DNA of 64,000 nt from Sphingobacterium nematocida (GCF_900168125.1 NZ_FUZF01000001.1:186001-250000); one strand, 5' to 3'. Positions 45,366 through 53,505 are shown, numbered from the stretch's first letter. Notes: generated from the letters alone by a model not told the origin. Numbers and translations are program-made.

Positions 45366-45638
45366 ATGAAGAAAGTAAAAATGGGACGTGACGGCAACGA
45401 GAAAAGCTGTGTATTTATTGTAAAACGTAATTTCTACGGTATGGGTTGCATCGATAACCGGTCTCAGCTCAGCGACATCCATGATATACGCGACAACCTG
45501 ACCCGCTATGCCGGAAACCACTATATGGCGCAACTGACAATCATCTATGCGAAAAAGTGCCCTAGAAAGGTTTTGAAATTGGGGTGGATGAATGCCGACA
45601 GGAGAAAGAGAAGTTTGTGTTGGTCAACTTGTACTTAA
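45366..45638 (+). pseudogene. C-terminal fragment resembling an exonuclease/UvrC-like (GIY-YIG) protein
   Basis: A 90-codon open frame whose first ~65 residues (GRDGNEKSCVFIVKRNFYGMG, then IRDNLTRYAGNHYMAQL and YAKKCPRKVLKL) resemble the very C-terminus of Bacteroidota DNA polymerase III epsilon-like exonucleases fused to a GIY-YIG/UvrC-type region. Nothing of the exonuclease or GIY-YIG part is readable upstream, and the last ~17 codons look like read-through past the expected end. I therefore call it a 5'-truncated remnant. It lies between the locus C sigma gene and a small convergent gene, overlapping the latter by 4 bp. The family match is from memory of the pattern, so confidence is moderate. 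Confidence 0.45.
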
Positions 45639-45913
45639 TTACCCTTGTATATGTAAAATACATGTCCTTTCAAATTCTCATAATTATTGTTGGTTATAGC
45701 ATCATCTATAAATAATATTTGTCTCTTTATCAAAGGCATCCTGTTATGATATATTTTACTATCGTAAGGATCTATATAAATATCCAAATTTACGCGGTCT
45801 GGTACCCAACTTGGATCGGGATGTCCAACTTCTGACGCCGACCGCAGGATATTGAAGCCTAAATCTCGAAGCTCGTATAAAATGGGAATGCTCAATTTTA
45901 CAAATCCAATCAT
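45635..45913 (-). CDS. Small protein of unknown function
   Basis: A 92-residue protein that I do not recognise. It is mixed alpha/beta, with no signal peptide or membrane segment. Its plan (ELRDLGFNIL, then a Pro/Trp-containing loop, a Tyr/Asp-rich segment, and a terminal NYENLKGHVFYIYK) loosely mirrors the 89-residue protein at 57036-57305 (ELKQQGYNAL, YWYPEEVD, EYELSGIVFITE). The two may belong to one small family widespread in this group, but the identity is low. It stands alone on the minus strand and converges on the exonuclease-like fragment. Confidence 0.5.
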   Translation of the reverse strand: MIGFVKLSIPILYELRDLGFNILRSASEVGHPDPSWVPDRVNLDIYIDPYDSKIYHNRMPLIKRQILFIDDAITNNNYENLKGHVFYIYKGN

Positions 45914-46130
45914 CTATAATTACGTAATGGTTTTAACATACAACGGCTATGACGTCATAAAGTTGAAAATTTTTCATAATTCTATAAAGAGTATGCACTC
46001 TTCGTGAAATTGAAACGTCGGACTTAGAATCTCTTTCCGCGAAAGAGGTTTACGCTAGCGCTCTAAATATTTGGTAATACAATTTTGGTTTGCTTTTTGT
46101 AACAATGATTGGAACCAACAATTTTGTACT

Positions 46131-46721
46131 ATGATAAAAACGATTAGCAAATTATCCATTATTACGGCCGTCTTGTTTAGTACTTCATGTGGGGAAAGTC
46201 CCTCTAAAAACGGGGCGAAACAGGAAAAACAAGCTGAGAAAGATAGCACGCATGTCCTTATTAGTATTTCACAACGACAACTTTATGTACTAGAAGGTAC
46301 CGATACACTTAAAAAATATCCTATAGCAGTGGGAAAAGATGGGCATCCTACTCCTGAGGGTGATTTTCAGATTCATAAGATTGACTGGAACCCCGACTGG
46401 ACTCCACCAGAAAGCGAATGGGCAAAATCCGAAAACTATAAAAAACCTGGAGAGGAAGGCAATCCTATGGGCCGTGCACGTATTGTGTATCAAATGCCAT
46501 ATACTATTCACGGCACAAAGGATATCGAATCTTTGGGTAATGCAGAGTCGCATGGTTCTGTCCGGATGGCCAACAACGATGTAATCGAACTGGGTAAATT
46601 GCTCATGCAAAAATCCGGAACAGAAAAGTCTGAAGAGTGGTTTAAGAATGTATTGAATGACTCCACAAAAATGGAATCTGTAAAGCTAGAAAAGCATATA
46701 TCCTTAAAAAATATAAAATAA
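46131..46721 (+). CDS. YkuD-type L,D-transpeptidase lipoprotein with Ser at the catalytic Cys position
   Basis: A 196-residue lipoprotein. I start at 46131 (MIKTISKL...), which gives lipobox STSC (Cys20); the frame is open further upstream from 46071. The YkuD domain starts near residue 44 with VLISISQRQLYVLEG, and TPEGDFQIHKID is typical of enzymes that crosslink peptidoglycan or attach lipoproteins to it. The active-site region has YTIHGT (His127) and SHGSVRM, where the family has SHGCxR: residue 143 is Ser (TCT) instead of the nucleophilic Cys. A single base change (TGT) would restore it. The protein may be a binding-only homologue or a weak serine variant. A strong palindrome follows as terminator. 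Confidence 0.88.
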   Translation: MIKTISKLSIITAVLFSTSCGESPSKNGAKQEKQAEKDSTHVLISISQRQLYVLEGTDTLKKYPIAVGKDGHPTPEGDFQIHKIDWNPDWTPPESEWAKSENYKKPGEEGNPMGRARIVYQMPYTIHGTKDIESLGNAESHGSVRMANNDVIELGKLLMQKSGTEKSEEWFKNVLNDSTKMESVKLEKHISLKNIK

Positions 46722-46725
46722 AATT

Positions 46726-46765
46726 TTACTGTCTCCTTGAGTGCTAGCACTCAAGGAGACAGTAA
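46726..46765. terminator. Long perfect palindrome, likely bidirectional terminator
   Basis: Positions 46728-46763 form a perfect 36-bp palindrome (18-bp arms meeting at GCT/AGC), extended by two A-T pairs on each side. It begins 6 bp after the transpeptidase stop and is followed by AAGTTTT. The mirror strand has a similar AAAATTTT flank. It ends a few bases from the stop of the histidine-kinase remnant on the other strand. Confidence 0.75.
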
Positions 46766-46772
46766 GTTTTGT

Positions 46773-46919
46773 CTAATCAAAAAGGTTTAAAAGACGATTG
46801 CCATTTAATGATCTAATCTTGCTGACGATACTTAGCAAGGCGATGCCGCCCTTCTCCATTTGGGAAATATTTATTCCACGTCCGGCATCCCCACAGAAAA
46901 CACACATTATCAAAAAATT
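46773..46919 (-). pseudogene. Remnant of a histidine-kinase ATPase domain
   Basis: Translating the minus strand gives GDAGRGINISQMEKGG followed by IALLSIVSKIRSLNGN and a stop at 46773. This matches the G1-to-G2 stretch of NarX/LytS-type sensor kinases in Bacteroidota (typically DNGRGFN...GGIGLLNIxSRxxxLNG). The N box, H box and the end of the domain are absent, and invariant residues are altered (DNGxGF has become DAGRGI, GIGL has become GIAL). It is too short to be functional. It lies between the transpeptidase terminator and the NTF2-like gene and is on the opposite strand to both. Confidence 0.55.
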
Positions 46920-47010
46920 ACAGGCATTTCGAATCAAACCAACAGCTGGAACACATAAAAATTTTGAAAAACTATTTATAACGACAATGGTTATTTATAA
47001 CAAAAAGATT

Positions 47011-47385
47011 ATGAGAAACGAAATTATAATTTTGGAAAAGAAATACTGGGATGCGATGGCAAACCATGACTTTGAAACGGTAAAGGAACTAACATTCTTT
47101 CCTTGCATTGTCGCGGGAAAAAAAGGTGTGCGGAGTATTGATGAAGACACATTTGCTACGATGTTTGAGCAAAGTAAAAATGATACAATCAAAGCTGTTG
47201 ACATCAGCAACGAGCAGGTCAGTATCGTATCTGAGGACTACGTCGTACTGGGGTACAACATTAGGATGGAATACACGACAAAGGGACAAACCATGAAATT
47301 AGATTGTGTATGTACATCGGCCTGGGTGCGTATCGATGGTCGTTGGCAATGTCCATTACATACCGAAACGGAAATAGAAAGATAG
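47011..47385 (+). CDS. NTF2-like (SnoaL/DUF4440-type) protein
   Basis: A 124-residue cytoplasmic protein in the cone-shaped NTF2-like fold: an N-terminal helix pair (IILEKKYWDAMANHDFETVKEL) followed by curved strands (QVSIVSEDYVVLGYNIRMEY, SAWVRIDGRWQCPLHTE). I prefer the ATG at 47011 (MRNEII); 46987 is an in-frame alternative. The segment 46798-46986 in the same frame overlaps the kinase remnant and looks non-coding. Members often bind small molecules or act as minor enzymes, but no specific function can be given. A clear terminator follows. Confidence 0.75.
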   Translation: MRNEIIILEKKYWDAMANHDFETVKELTFFPCIVAGKKGVRSIDEDTFATMFEQSKNDTIKAVDISNEQVSIVSEDYVVLGYNIRMEYTTKGQTMKLDCVCTSAWVRIDGRWQCPLHTETEIER

Positions 47386-47454
47386 TGATGAACTAATTTT
47401 GATTTGCCTTGTTCATTGAACATATAAACAGTTTACTTGTCGAGAGATAAGACC

Positions 47455-47485
47455 AATTCTGGGAGCTTACTCCCAGAATTTTTTT
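47455..47485 (+). terminator. Rho-independent terminator of the NTF2-like gene
   Basis: AATTCTGGGAG and CTCCCAGAATT form a perfect 11-bp stem with loop CTTA, followed by TTTTT. It stands 70 bp after the stop codon and 36 bp before the next start, separating two independent genes. Confidence 0.9.
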
Positions 47486-47520
47486 CTAAGATTATTATTC
47501 TTAACAAAAACAATTATACG

Positions 47521-48033
47521 ATGAGCGAGGAAAATATTAACAACAGAAAAGAGGCGATATCAAAATTGAAAGAACTAGCGGAAGAAATTGACTTTTGCTT
47601 CTTTTGTACGAATGTCAAATCAGAACAATCCGACTCTACCCCCATGAGCGTACAGGAAGTGGATGAGGAAGGCTCAATATGGTTTCTAGCGTCGCTCGCC
47701 AGTACCAAATGTGAAAATATAAAAACGGATAGTGCCATACAACTGTACTTTTCGTCACCGAAAGACTTTAAGTTTCTTGCGGTCGCGGGGGATGCAGATC
47801 TGGTACGAGACGAAAAAAGAATTGATAAGTACTGGAATAAGATGGTAGAAGGCTGGTTTGAAAAAGGACGTGAGGATCCTAACATTATATTGATACGTGT
47901 AAAGCCCAAAAAAGCACATTATTGGGATACTAAATATCATAAGCTATTATCCTATGCCTTGACATTTTACAGCGCTATAACCGGCAATAAAAATGATCAA
48001 GGTCTGCACGGAGATATTAATGTCCCGAATTAA
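47521..48033 (+). CDS. Pyridoxamine 5'-phosphate oxidase-like general stress protein
   Basis: A 170-residue cytoplasmic split-barrel protein. From the ATG at 47521 it reads MSEENINNRKEAISKL; earlier in-frame codons overlap the upstream terminator, so they are not used. It shows the general-stress-protein-26 pattern: FCFFCTNVKSEQSDSTPMSV, GSIWFLASLASTKCENIK, VQLYF-like strand (IQLYFSSPKDFKFLAVAGDA) and the C-terminal VKPKKAHYWDTK. Relatives bind FMN or a related flavin and are induced by stress, without established PNPOx activity. Terminator hairpin at its stop codon. Confidence 0.85.
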   Translation: MSEENINNRKEAISKLKELAEEIDFCFFCTNVKSEQSDSTPMSVQEVDEEGSIWFLASLASTKCENIKTDSAIQLYFSSPKDFKFLAVAGDADLVRDEKRIDKYWNKMVEGWFEKGREDPNIILIRVKPKKAHYWDTKYHKLLSYALTFYSAITGNKNDQGLHGDINVPN

Positions 48034-48042
48034 TTTCGGGAC
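48022..48042 (+). terminator. Hairpin overlapping the stop of the PNPOx-like gene
   Basis: GTCCCGAA and TTCGGGAC form a perfect 8-bp stem with a 5-nt loop that contains part of the stop codon. A T-rich stretch (GGCTTTCTTT) follows. It is a probable terminator. Confidence 0.7.
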
Positions 48043-48228
48043 GGCTTTCTTTAAGTAAACGACTCTTTTGGATATTCACAACATAATCCGACTTCAAGGA
48101 TTAAGCGGTAAGCTATCCTAGTTTTACGCCTGAAACAAACGGTAGGCATCCTTCAATCTGAAAAGTAATTTCATTGCAGAGTTGGTATAGAGCATGATAT
48201 TTCTTATATTCATGTGCTAACTTAGCAG

Positions 48229-50115
48229 ATGCCTATTAATACTATGAAAAATATACGTGCGCTACAAAACGAACTAGAACAAATCCGCTCCGAAAATAGT
48301 CGATTAAAAGAAAAGGTTGCTGAATTAGATGATTGCTTAGAAAAAGCAATGGTCCCCATACATTGGATAGATGACAATGGTATCATCCTATGGGCAAATG
48401 CGGCCGAGCTGGATACAGTGGGGTATAATAAGGAAGAATATATCGGTTCATCTATATTGGACTATCATGTCGACAAGAATAAGATTCTGGATATCCTAAT
48501 TTGCCTAAAGACTAACGAAACTGTCAAAGACTATCCCGCAGATATCAAGTGCAAAGATGGCTCGATAAAACATGTATTAATAAGTACCCATGTAGTCAGG
48601 AAGGATGGACACTTTTTGCATTCCTGCTGTTTTACAAGAGATATCACTGCTAGCATCAACGAAGAGCAATCCAGAAACAGACTCCTCCAACAACTGGAAG
48701 AAAATGAGACCAAAATGAGACTGGCCATTAAAGCTACTAAAATGGGCACTTGGTATTGGGATGCAAACAGCAATGATATTTATCTATCGGAGGAAGGCCG
48801 TAAAATACTGGGATTAGCAATGGAAACCGTAATAGATGAAACGACATTCCTAAACCAACTCTTTCCAAATGGCTATAACTCGCTGAAAAAAAATAGCATA
48901 GAATTATCAGAGAATGGTAAGGAAGGACATTTCGACTCTACTCAGCATATCCATAAACGAGATGGCTCTCCGCGTATTGTACGTGTCCAAGGTAGCATTC
49001 ATCCTGCAGAAATAGGTTTGCCGCGCGTTGTAGGTACGGTTCTGGACGTAACAGAGATGGTAGCCGCACACGAAAACGACGAACTCCTAGCTGCGATAAT
49101 ACGCTCTTCCAACGATGCAATCGTCGGAAAAACCCTCAACGGGACGATCAACTCATGGAACGAAGCTGCCGAACGCATATTTGGTTTTAGCGCGCAAGAG
49201 ATGATAGGTACTTCTATATACACTATTGTACCTGATGATAAGAAGGAGGAGGAAGCTTCTATACTGGCGACGTTGAGAGCCGGAGGACGGATGGAATACT
49301 TTGAAACAAAACGCTTGACAAAATCCGGGCGATTGATAGATGTGTCGCTCACCATCTCCCCGATAAAAGACATGGATGGCAACATTATCGGTATCTCAAA
49401 AATTGCGCGCGATATCACCGAAAAAAAACAAGAAGAAAAGCGCAAACATGACTTCGTAACGATGGTGAGCCACGAGATCAAAACGCCTCTTACCTCTATC
49501 CTGCTGTACACGCAGGTCCTACTAAAAGGTGCTCAGAATGATGAAAACAAGAACGCTTGGAATATCGGCTTGAAGATCGAAGCGATGACAAAGAAAATCA
49601 TTTTAATGATAAAAGACTATCTGAGTCTCTCCAAGATCGAAGACGGAAAGATTGATGTTAGTAAAGAAGAGTTGGATCTGCGCAAAGTGATGTATGAGGC
49701 GGTAGAAGATGCAAAACTCGTAACGAGTAAACATGATATAACCATACATGGAGGTGACGGGATTAAGGTATTGGCGGATCCCAACAAGTTAGAACAAGTA
49801 TTTGTCAACCTCTTAAGTAATGCCATCAAGTACTCTCCAGCCGGCGGGAATATAAGAATAGAATGCAAGCCAAATGCTAACACGGTGACGGTATCGGTCA
49901 TCGATCAGGGTATAGGCATACGCCCTGAAGATCAAAGGAAATTATTCAAAAAATTCGCTCGAATCGACAGTCCTCGTACGCATACAATATCGGGATTCGG
50001 TATTGGACTCTATCTGGTTGCCGAAATACTACGAAGCCACGGTACGAGCATTCATATCGACAGCCAAGAAGGATATGGATCGAGATTCTATTTTGACCTC
50101 GAACAAAAAAAGTAA
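48229..50115 (+). CDS. Soluble multi-PAS sensor histidine kinase
   Basis: A 628-residue kinase without TM segments. After a short coiled coil (~5-32) come three PAS domains (~35-140, ~160-275, ~285-405), a HisKA dimerisation domain with SHEIKTPLT (phospho-acceptor His415) and an HATPase_c domain with N box LEQVFVNLLSNAIKYSP, G1 DQGIGI and G2 SGFGIGLYL. PAS3 (NDAIVGKTLNGTINSWN) is of the type found in redox- or light-sensing kinases, but no cofactor-binding residue can be assigned. The ATG at 48244 is an alternative start. The response regulator gene 50133-50495 lies tail to tail 17 bp away and is the probable partner. Confidence 0.93.
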   Translation: MPINTMKNIRALQNELEQIRSENSRLKEKVAELDDCLEKAMVPIHWIDDNGIILWANAAELDTVGYNKEEYIGSSILDYHVDKNKILDILICLKTNETVKDYPADIKCKDGSIKHVLISTHVVRKDGHFLHSCCFTRDITASINEEQSRNRLLQQLEENETKMRLAIKATKMGTWYWDANSNDIYLSEEGRKILGLAMETVIDETTFLNQLFPNGYNSLKKNSIELSENGKEGHFDSTQHIHKRDGSPRIVRVQGSIHPAEIGLPRVVGTVLDVTEMVAAHENDELLAAIIRSSNDAIVGKTLNGTINSWNEAAERIFGFSAQEMIGTSIYTIVPDDKKEEEASILATLRAGGRMEYFETKRLTKSGRLIDVSLTISPIKDMDGNIIGISKIARDITEKKQEEKRKHDFVTMVSHEIKTPLTSILLYTQVLLKGAQNDENKNAWNIGLKIEAMTKKIILMIKDYLSLSKIEDGKIDVSKEELDLRKVMYEAVEDAKLVTSKHDITIHGGDGIKVLADPNKLEQVFVNLLSNAIKYSPAGGNIRIECKPNANTVTVSVIDQGIGIRPEDQRKLFKKFARIDSPRTHTISGFGIGLYLVAEILRSHGTSIHIDSQEGYGSRFYFDLEQKK

Positions 50116-50132
50116 ACCCATGCAAACATTTT

Positions 50133-50495
50133 TTATCCAATAGAGTCTTGTACCGCCCTTTCTAATTGTTCTAAATCAAATGGCTTGGCCAGATAAAGGT
50201 CAGCACCTGCTTCTCGGGCCAAGTCTTCAACATCACTATTTGCCGATATATAGATCACGGGGATATGTCTTATATTTTCATCCTGCTTTATGAGTTGGGT
50301 AGCGCGTACCCCTCCTATATCCGGTATCCAATTGTCCATCAGAATTACATCCGGTCTGACCACCATTACTTGTTCAACAATATTTTCTACCGTAGCAGAA
50401 GTAATAACATCATACCCAGAAAACTCAAGTACCATGGTACATACATCCAAAATTTGGGCATCATCATCAAAGAGCATTACGGTTTTATTATTCAT
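50133..50495 (-). CDS. Single-domain response regulator
   Basis: A 120-residue CheY-like receiver with no output domain. The acidic pocket is Asp10-Asp11-Asp12, the phosphorylation site is Asp54 (VILMDNWIP), the switch residue is Ser84 and the conserved Lys is Lys104 (LAKPFD). It converges with the PAS kinase gene, so the pair probably forms one phosphorelay, with the regulator acting by protein contact and not by DNA binding. The target is unknown. Confidence 0.92.
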   Translation of the reverse strand: MNNKTVMLFDDDAQILDVCTMVLEFSGYDVITSATVENIVEQVMVVRPDVILMDNWIPDIGGVRATQLIKQDENIRHIPVIYISANSDVEDLAREAGADLYLAKPFDLEQLERAVQDSIG

Positions 50496-50622
50496 AGGTT
50501 AATGTAAAGCTATTGCTTTACTAAAATAGATAATTAAATCTAATAATCGTAATTGGACGGAATCAAGTTATCGACATCGCGACTGGAGTCTTTTTTTCAA
50601 AGGTATTGGCTCCGACGTGTAC

Positions 50623-51087
50623 TTATTGTCGGCTATTGAACACTGCTTCTAAAACCTGGTATCGGTAATCAAATATCTCTTTCAACTTTCTTTTTACAAA
50701 TAAGGCATGCACCAGCCTACCTAAAATACCCATAGGCAATATATAACGTACACTGTCTTTGATAAGAACACCATCACTATTCGGGATGAATTGATGTGTG
50801 TGCTCCCATTTTTTATATGGCCCTCTTTCTTGAATATCTACAAAACTCTTTTTCGTATCCACATCTTTAATAAGCGTTCTCCAGCGCATGGGCACACCGA
50901 ATATCGGAACAACTCTATAATCAATCTGCATCCCTTCGTAGATCGTCTCTTGAAGGTCTCTGGACAATACCTCAAATTGTATGTTCTCAGGAGTAATATT
51001 TGTTAAATTATGGGGATTGGAAAAAAAATCCCAAGCCGTATCCACATCGCAGGATAATTGTTGCTCTCTAAATAAGAGATATTCCAT
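50623..51087 (-). CDS. SRPBCC family protein
   Basis: A 154-residue START/Bet v1-like (SRPBCC) protein. It opens with the family pattern FREQQLSCDVDTAWDFFSNPHNLTNITP and continues with strands ending in a long C-terminal helix (LKEIFDYRYQVLEAVF). Such proteins bind hydrophobic ligands in a deep cavity; this subtype is sometimes annotated as a cell-division-inhibitor-like protein without proof. The start at 51087 is supported by the immediate beta-strand pattern. It is divergent from the ECF sigma gene at 51210 and shares its 122 bp upstream region. Confidence 0.85.
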   Translation of the reverse strand: MEYLLFREQQLSCDVDTAWDFFSNPHNLTNITPENIQFEVLSRDLQETIYEGMQIDYRVVPIFGVPMRWRTLIKDVDTKKSFVDIQERGPYKKWEHTHQFIPNSDGVLIKDSVRYILPMGILGRLVHALFVKRKLKEIFDYRYQVLEAVFNSRQ

Positions 51088-51186
51088 GTGTAAAAAAAAA
51101 CTAAATCAACAAAAACAAGTACAAATATATACTATAAAAATCTAATACCCGCCAGTAATATATCTCTTATTACCAATTCTTTTTAT

Positions 51187-51194
51187 TAGCTTTG
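51187..51194 (+). promoter_or_regulatory. Candidate -7 element of the sigma/RskA operon
   Basis: TAGCTTTG matches TAnnTTTG exactly and lies 15 bp before the TTG start at 51210. Transcription would begin about 7-9 bases before the start codon, giving an almost leaderless mRNA. No good -33 TTTG is seen at the usual distance. Confidence 0.4.
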
Positions 51195-51209
51195 TTAAAA
51201 CAATAAACC

Positions 51210-51776
51210 TTGAGTCCAATAAATTACTTGTCTGAAGATGATCTGATTGACCTTTTGAAAAAGAAGGATCAGCGTGCATTTCATTATCTTTATGACAATT
51301 ATGCTGGAGCGCTCTATGGTGTCGTGTTACGGGTAGTCACCAACAAGAATTATGCGGACGAAGTCCTACAAGATACCTTTGTCAAGATATGGACCCACGG
51401 CTACCAATTTGACCGAGAAAAAGGAAGATTGTATACCTGGATGTTGAATATAGCTCGCAATGCAGGTATAGACTACATTAAATCTAAACGTATCCGCAAC
51501 GATCAAAAAAACCAATCGCTCCAAGATATCGTAAATAGTGAAGAAAAACTTAGTTTTGCGGAGACAGATTTGGAAGAGCAGTTAGGCCATATTGGGATCA
51601 ATTCGGTGATTGATAAATTAAAACCTGATTGGCGGATACTGATTAAAATGGCCTATTACGAGGGTTATACCCAACAGGAGATAGCTGAAGAGCTTCAGAT
51701 ACCTCTGGGTACGGTGAAGACTCGCGTAAGAGCGGCATTAATGCAATTAAAGTTTGTTTTAAAAGAGTACAGGTAA
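51210..51776 (+). CDS. ECF RNA polymerase sigma factor paired with an RskA-type anti-sigma
   Basis: A 188-residue ECF sigma factor starting at TTG (51210). An in-frame TAA at 51204-51206 excludes any longer form, and the next Met is deep inside region 2, so TTG is well supported. Region 2 has NYADEVLQDTFVKIWTHG and GRLYTWMLNIARNAGIDY; region 4 has YYEGYTQQEIAEELQIPLGTVKTRV. This is the SigK-like type paired with RskA. The anti-sigma gene starts 2 bp after its stop. Two ferritin-like genes converge on this operon, a neighbourhood I recall as recurrent in the phylum. Confidence 0.93.
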   Translation: MSPINYLSEDDLIDLLKKKDQRAFHYLYDNYAGALYGVVLRVVTNKNYADEVLQDTFVKIWTHGYQFDREKGRLYTWMLNIARNAGIDYIKSKRIRNDQKNQSLQDIVNSEEKLSFAETDLEEQLGHIGINSVIDKLKPDWRILIKMAYYEGYTQQEIAEELQIPLGTVKTRVRAALMQLKFVLKEYR

Positions 51777-51778
51777 TT

Positions 51779-52594
51779 GTGGATATAAAAGAGTACATAT
51801 CGTCAGGGATCATTGAATCGTATGTGATGGGTCTTGCTTCTGAAGAAGAAGTAAGTGTCTTGGAATGCATACGCCTAAAGCATCCTGAGGTCGAGCATGC
51901 TATCCAAGAGGCTCAAGTGCTATTAGAAGACCTAGCGACAACACAAGCAATAGAGCCTGAACCCCACTTAAAGCAATCTATATGGAATAAAATACAGGAA
52001 TCGGAAGACAGTACGATTCGGGTAGACAGGTCCGCTGATAGACAGAATGTTGTTGCAGTGGAACCAGTACTCTCCGAAAAGCAAGTAAGTACATTCCCTA
52101 AAAGCTATTTCGTAGCGGCCTCTGTTGTATTAGCGCTTAGTGTCATGGGTAATATCTACTTCTATCAACGTACTAGTCAAATGGACACCAAACTGGATGA
52201 GATGGCTAGCCTACAACAACAGACCGAACAAAAGTTTGTTGAATCTGAAAAACAATGGGCTTTGTTAAATCGTCCCACGATGAACACTGTTACCTTAAAC
52301 GGTGTAGAATCTCGCCCCACCCTAAAAGCGCTTGTACTATGGGATAGTCAAGAATCTACGCTATATCTGTCGGCGGCATCCCTACCGAAAGCTCCAACGG
52401 GCAAACAGTACCAACTGTGGGCCATAGTGGATGGCGTACCTGTGGATGCAGGAGTGATACCTATTCAAAATGCTGAAGCGCTGGTACGCATGCGCAATAT
52501 CGAGAAAGCCCAGGCTTTTGCAATAACACTGGAAAAAGAAGGTGGTAATCCGACACCTACATTGACCGAAATGTATGTCATCGGTAATATCTAG
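51779..52594 (+). CDS. RskA-type anti-sigma factor
   Basis: A 271-residue anti-sigma factor starting at GTG (51779), two bases after the sigma stop. The N-terminal ~85 residues form the anti-sigma domain (YISSGIIESYVMGLASEEE); it lacks the HxxxCxxC zinc motif of many ZAS proteins. One TM helix spans ~103-122 (YFVAASVVLALSVMGNIYFY). The periplasmic part is RskA-like (LKALVLWDSQESTLYLSAA, GKQYQLWAIVDGVPVDAGVI, FAITLEKEGGNPTPT). It should sequester the sigma factor until regulated proteolysis. The signal is not deducible. Confidence 0.9.
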   Translation: MDIKEYISSGIIESYVMGLASEEEVSVLECIRLKHPEVEHAIQEAQVLLEDLATTQAIEPEPHLKQSIWNKIQESEDSTIRVDRSADRQNVVAVEPVLSEKQVSTFPKSYFVAASVVLALSVMGNIYFYQRTSQMDTKLDEMASLQQQTEQKFVESEKQWALLNRPTMNTVTLNGVESRPTLKALVLWDSQESTLYLSAASLPKAPTGKQYQLWAIVDGVPVDAGVIPIQNAEALVRMRNIEKAQAFAITLEKEGGNPTPTLTEMYVIGNI

Positions 52595-52603
52595 TAATAA
52601 CAA

Positions 52604-52628
52604 AAAACCATCTCATAGAGATGGTTTT
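52604..52628. terminator. Bidirectional terminator between RskA-type and ferritin-like genes
   Basis: AAAACCATCTC and GAGATGGTTTT form a perfect 11-bp stem with a 3-nt loop. The A/T ends give U runs on both strands. It sits between two converging operons (stops at 52594 and 52654). Confidence 0.88.
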
Positions 52629-52653
52629 AAAAGATAAAAAAACTATAACTAGA

Positions 52654-53484
52654 CTAACTTTTTATAAATAACTTGGCGATATCCAATACTGCTGTCGCAG
52701 CCAACGGTTCGTCAAAAGATTGTGTAGCCGCATCGAGCGACAACTTGCCCATAACGCCGTTTAACCCCGTGATATCGACCCCTGCCTGTAGCTTATTGTC
52801 TTCACCCGCATACACAGCATCCACAACAGCTCCTATTCCGGAGTCATTTGCCCCGGTGATCCATGGTTTTTGCATAGATGCGGCACCTCCTCTAGCTCGA
52901 CGCATCTGTCGGATATGGGATGCATGTCTGGCCTCAACGGAATGAATCTGCAACGCAGCTGTAAGCACCACTTTGTTGCCTTTTAATATACCCGCCTGTC
53001 CCTTGTAAGCACGTACGCCTGTATCTTCAAAGGCTTGTGCCAAGGCAAGAAAGGTGTCATAATTTGAAAACACATTAGCAAATGTACCCCCAGCTGTAAA
53101 ATCAAAAGTTGGTTTGGATACGGCATTACTCCCTAAAACCTGCTTCAAAAAGTTAACATGGGCGACTTCGTGATCACGGATGGTTGTGATCGCACCCATA
53201 GGCTTGCCTGTAGGGACAAGATTGGATGCAGCAGCGCCTAATGTGTAATATTCGGCTTCTAGATATTCTAAGGTTAGCGCATAATTTAGCACGCCATTTA
53301 CATCCGTTGGGGTCTGCCCATAGGCTCGCTTGAATAAATCATTTAATACAAAAGGCATTGCGGCAATACCAACCTTTTTACCAAAGGACATCATATTACG
53401 AATAGCCGCTCTACGTGGGCTCACACGTTCGTTGAACTCAGGGTCAACCTGTGTTACTTGGTCAAATATATCGAACAAATTCAT
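52654..53484 (-). CDS. Ferritin-like domain protein with possible Tat signal
   Basis: A 276-residue protein with a twin-arginine-like start (SPRRAAIRNMMSFGKKVGIAAMPFVL, residues ~22-47) and then a four-helix ferritin-like domain. Candidate metal ligands are in YLEAEYY, IRDHEVAHVNFLKQ and HSVEARHASHIRQM, the E...DHExxH...ExxxH pattern of the PF13668-type family. It follows the second ferritin-like gene by 21 bp. Family members are exported and of unknown activity; an oxidase or peroxide-related role is possible but unproven. Unlike its partner it has no lipobox. Confidence 0.88.
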   Translation of the reverse strand: MNLFDIFDQVTQVDPEFNERVSPRRAAIRNMMSFGKKVGIAAMPFVLNDLFKRAYGQTPTDVNGVLNYALTLEYLEAEYYTLGAAASNLVPTGKPMGAITTIRDHEVAHVNFLKQVLGSNAVSKPTFDFTAGGTFANVFSNYDTFLALAQAFEDTGVRAYKGQAGILKGNKVVLTAALQIHSVEARHASHIRQMRRARGGAASMQKPWITGANDSGIGAVVDAVYAGEDNKLQAGVDITGLNGVMGKLSLDAATQSFDEPLAATAVLDIAKLFIKS

Positions 53485-53505
53485 GATTACTAAATTTAAA
53501 TGTGA

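Noticed and set aside
46798..46986. N-terminal extension of the NTF2-like gene
   Set aside because: The extra codons overlap the kinase remnant, have no domain pattern, and an ATG at 47011 starts the fold directly.
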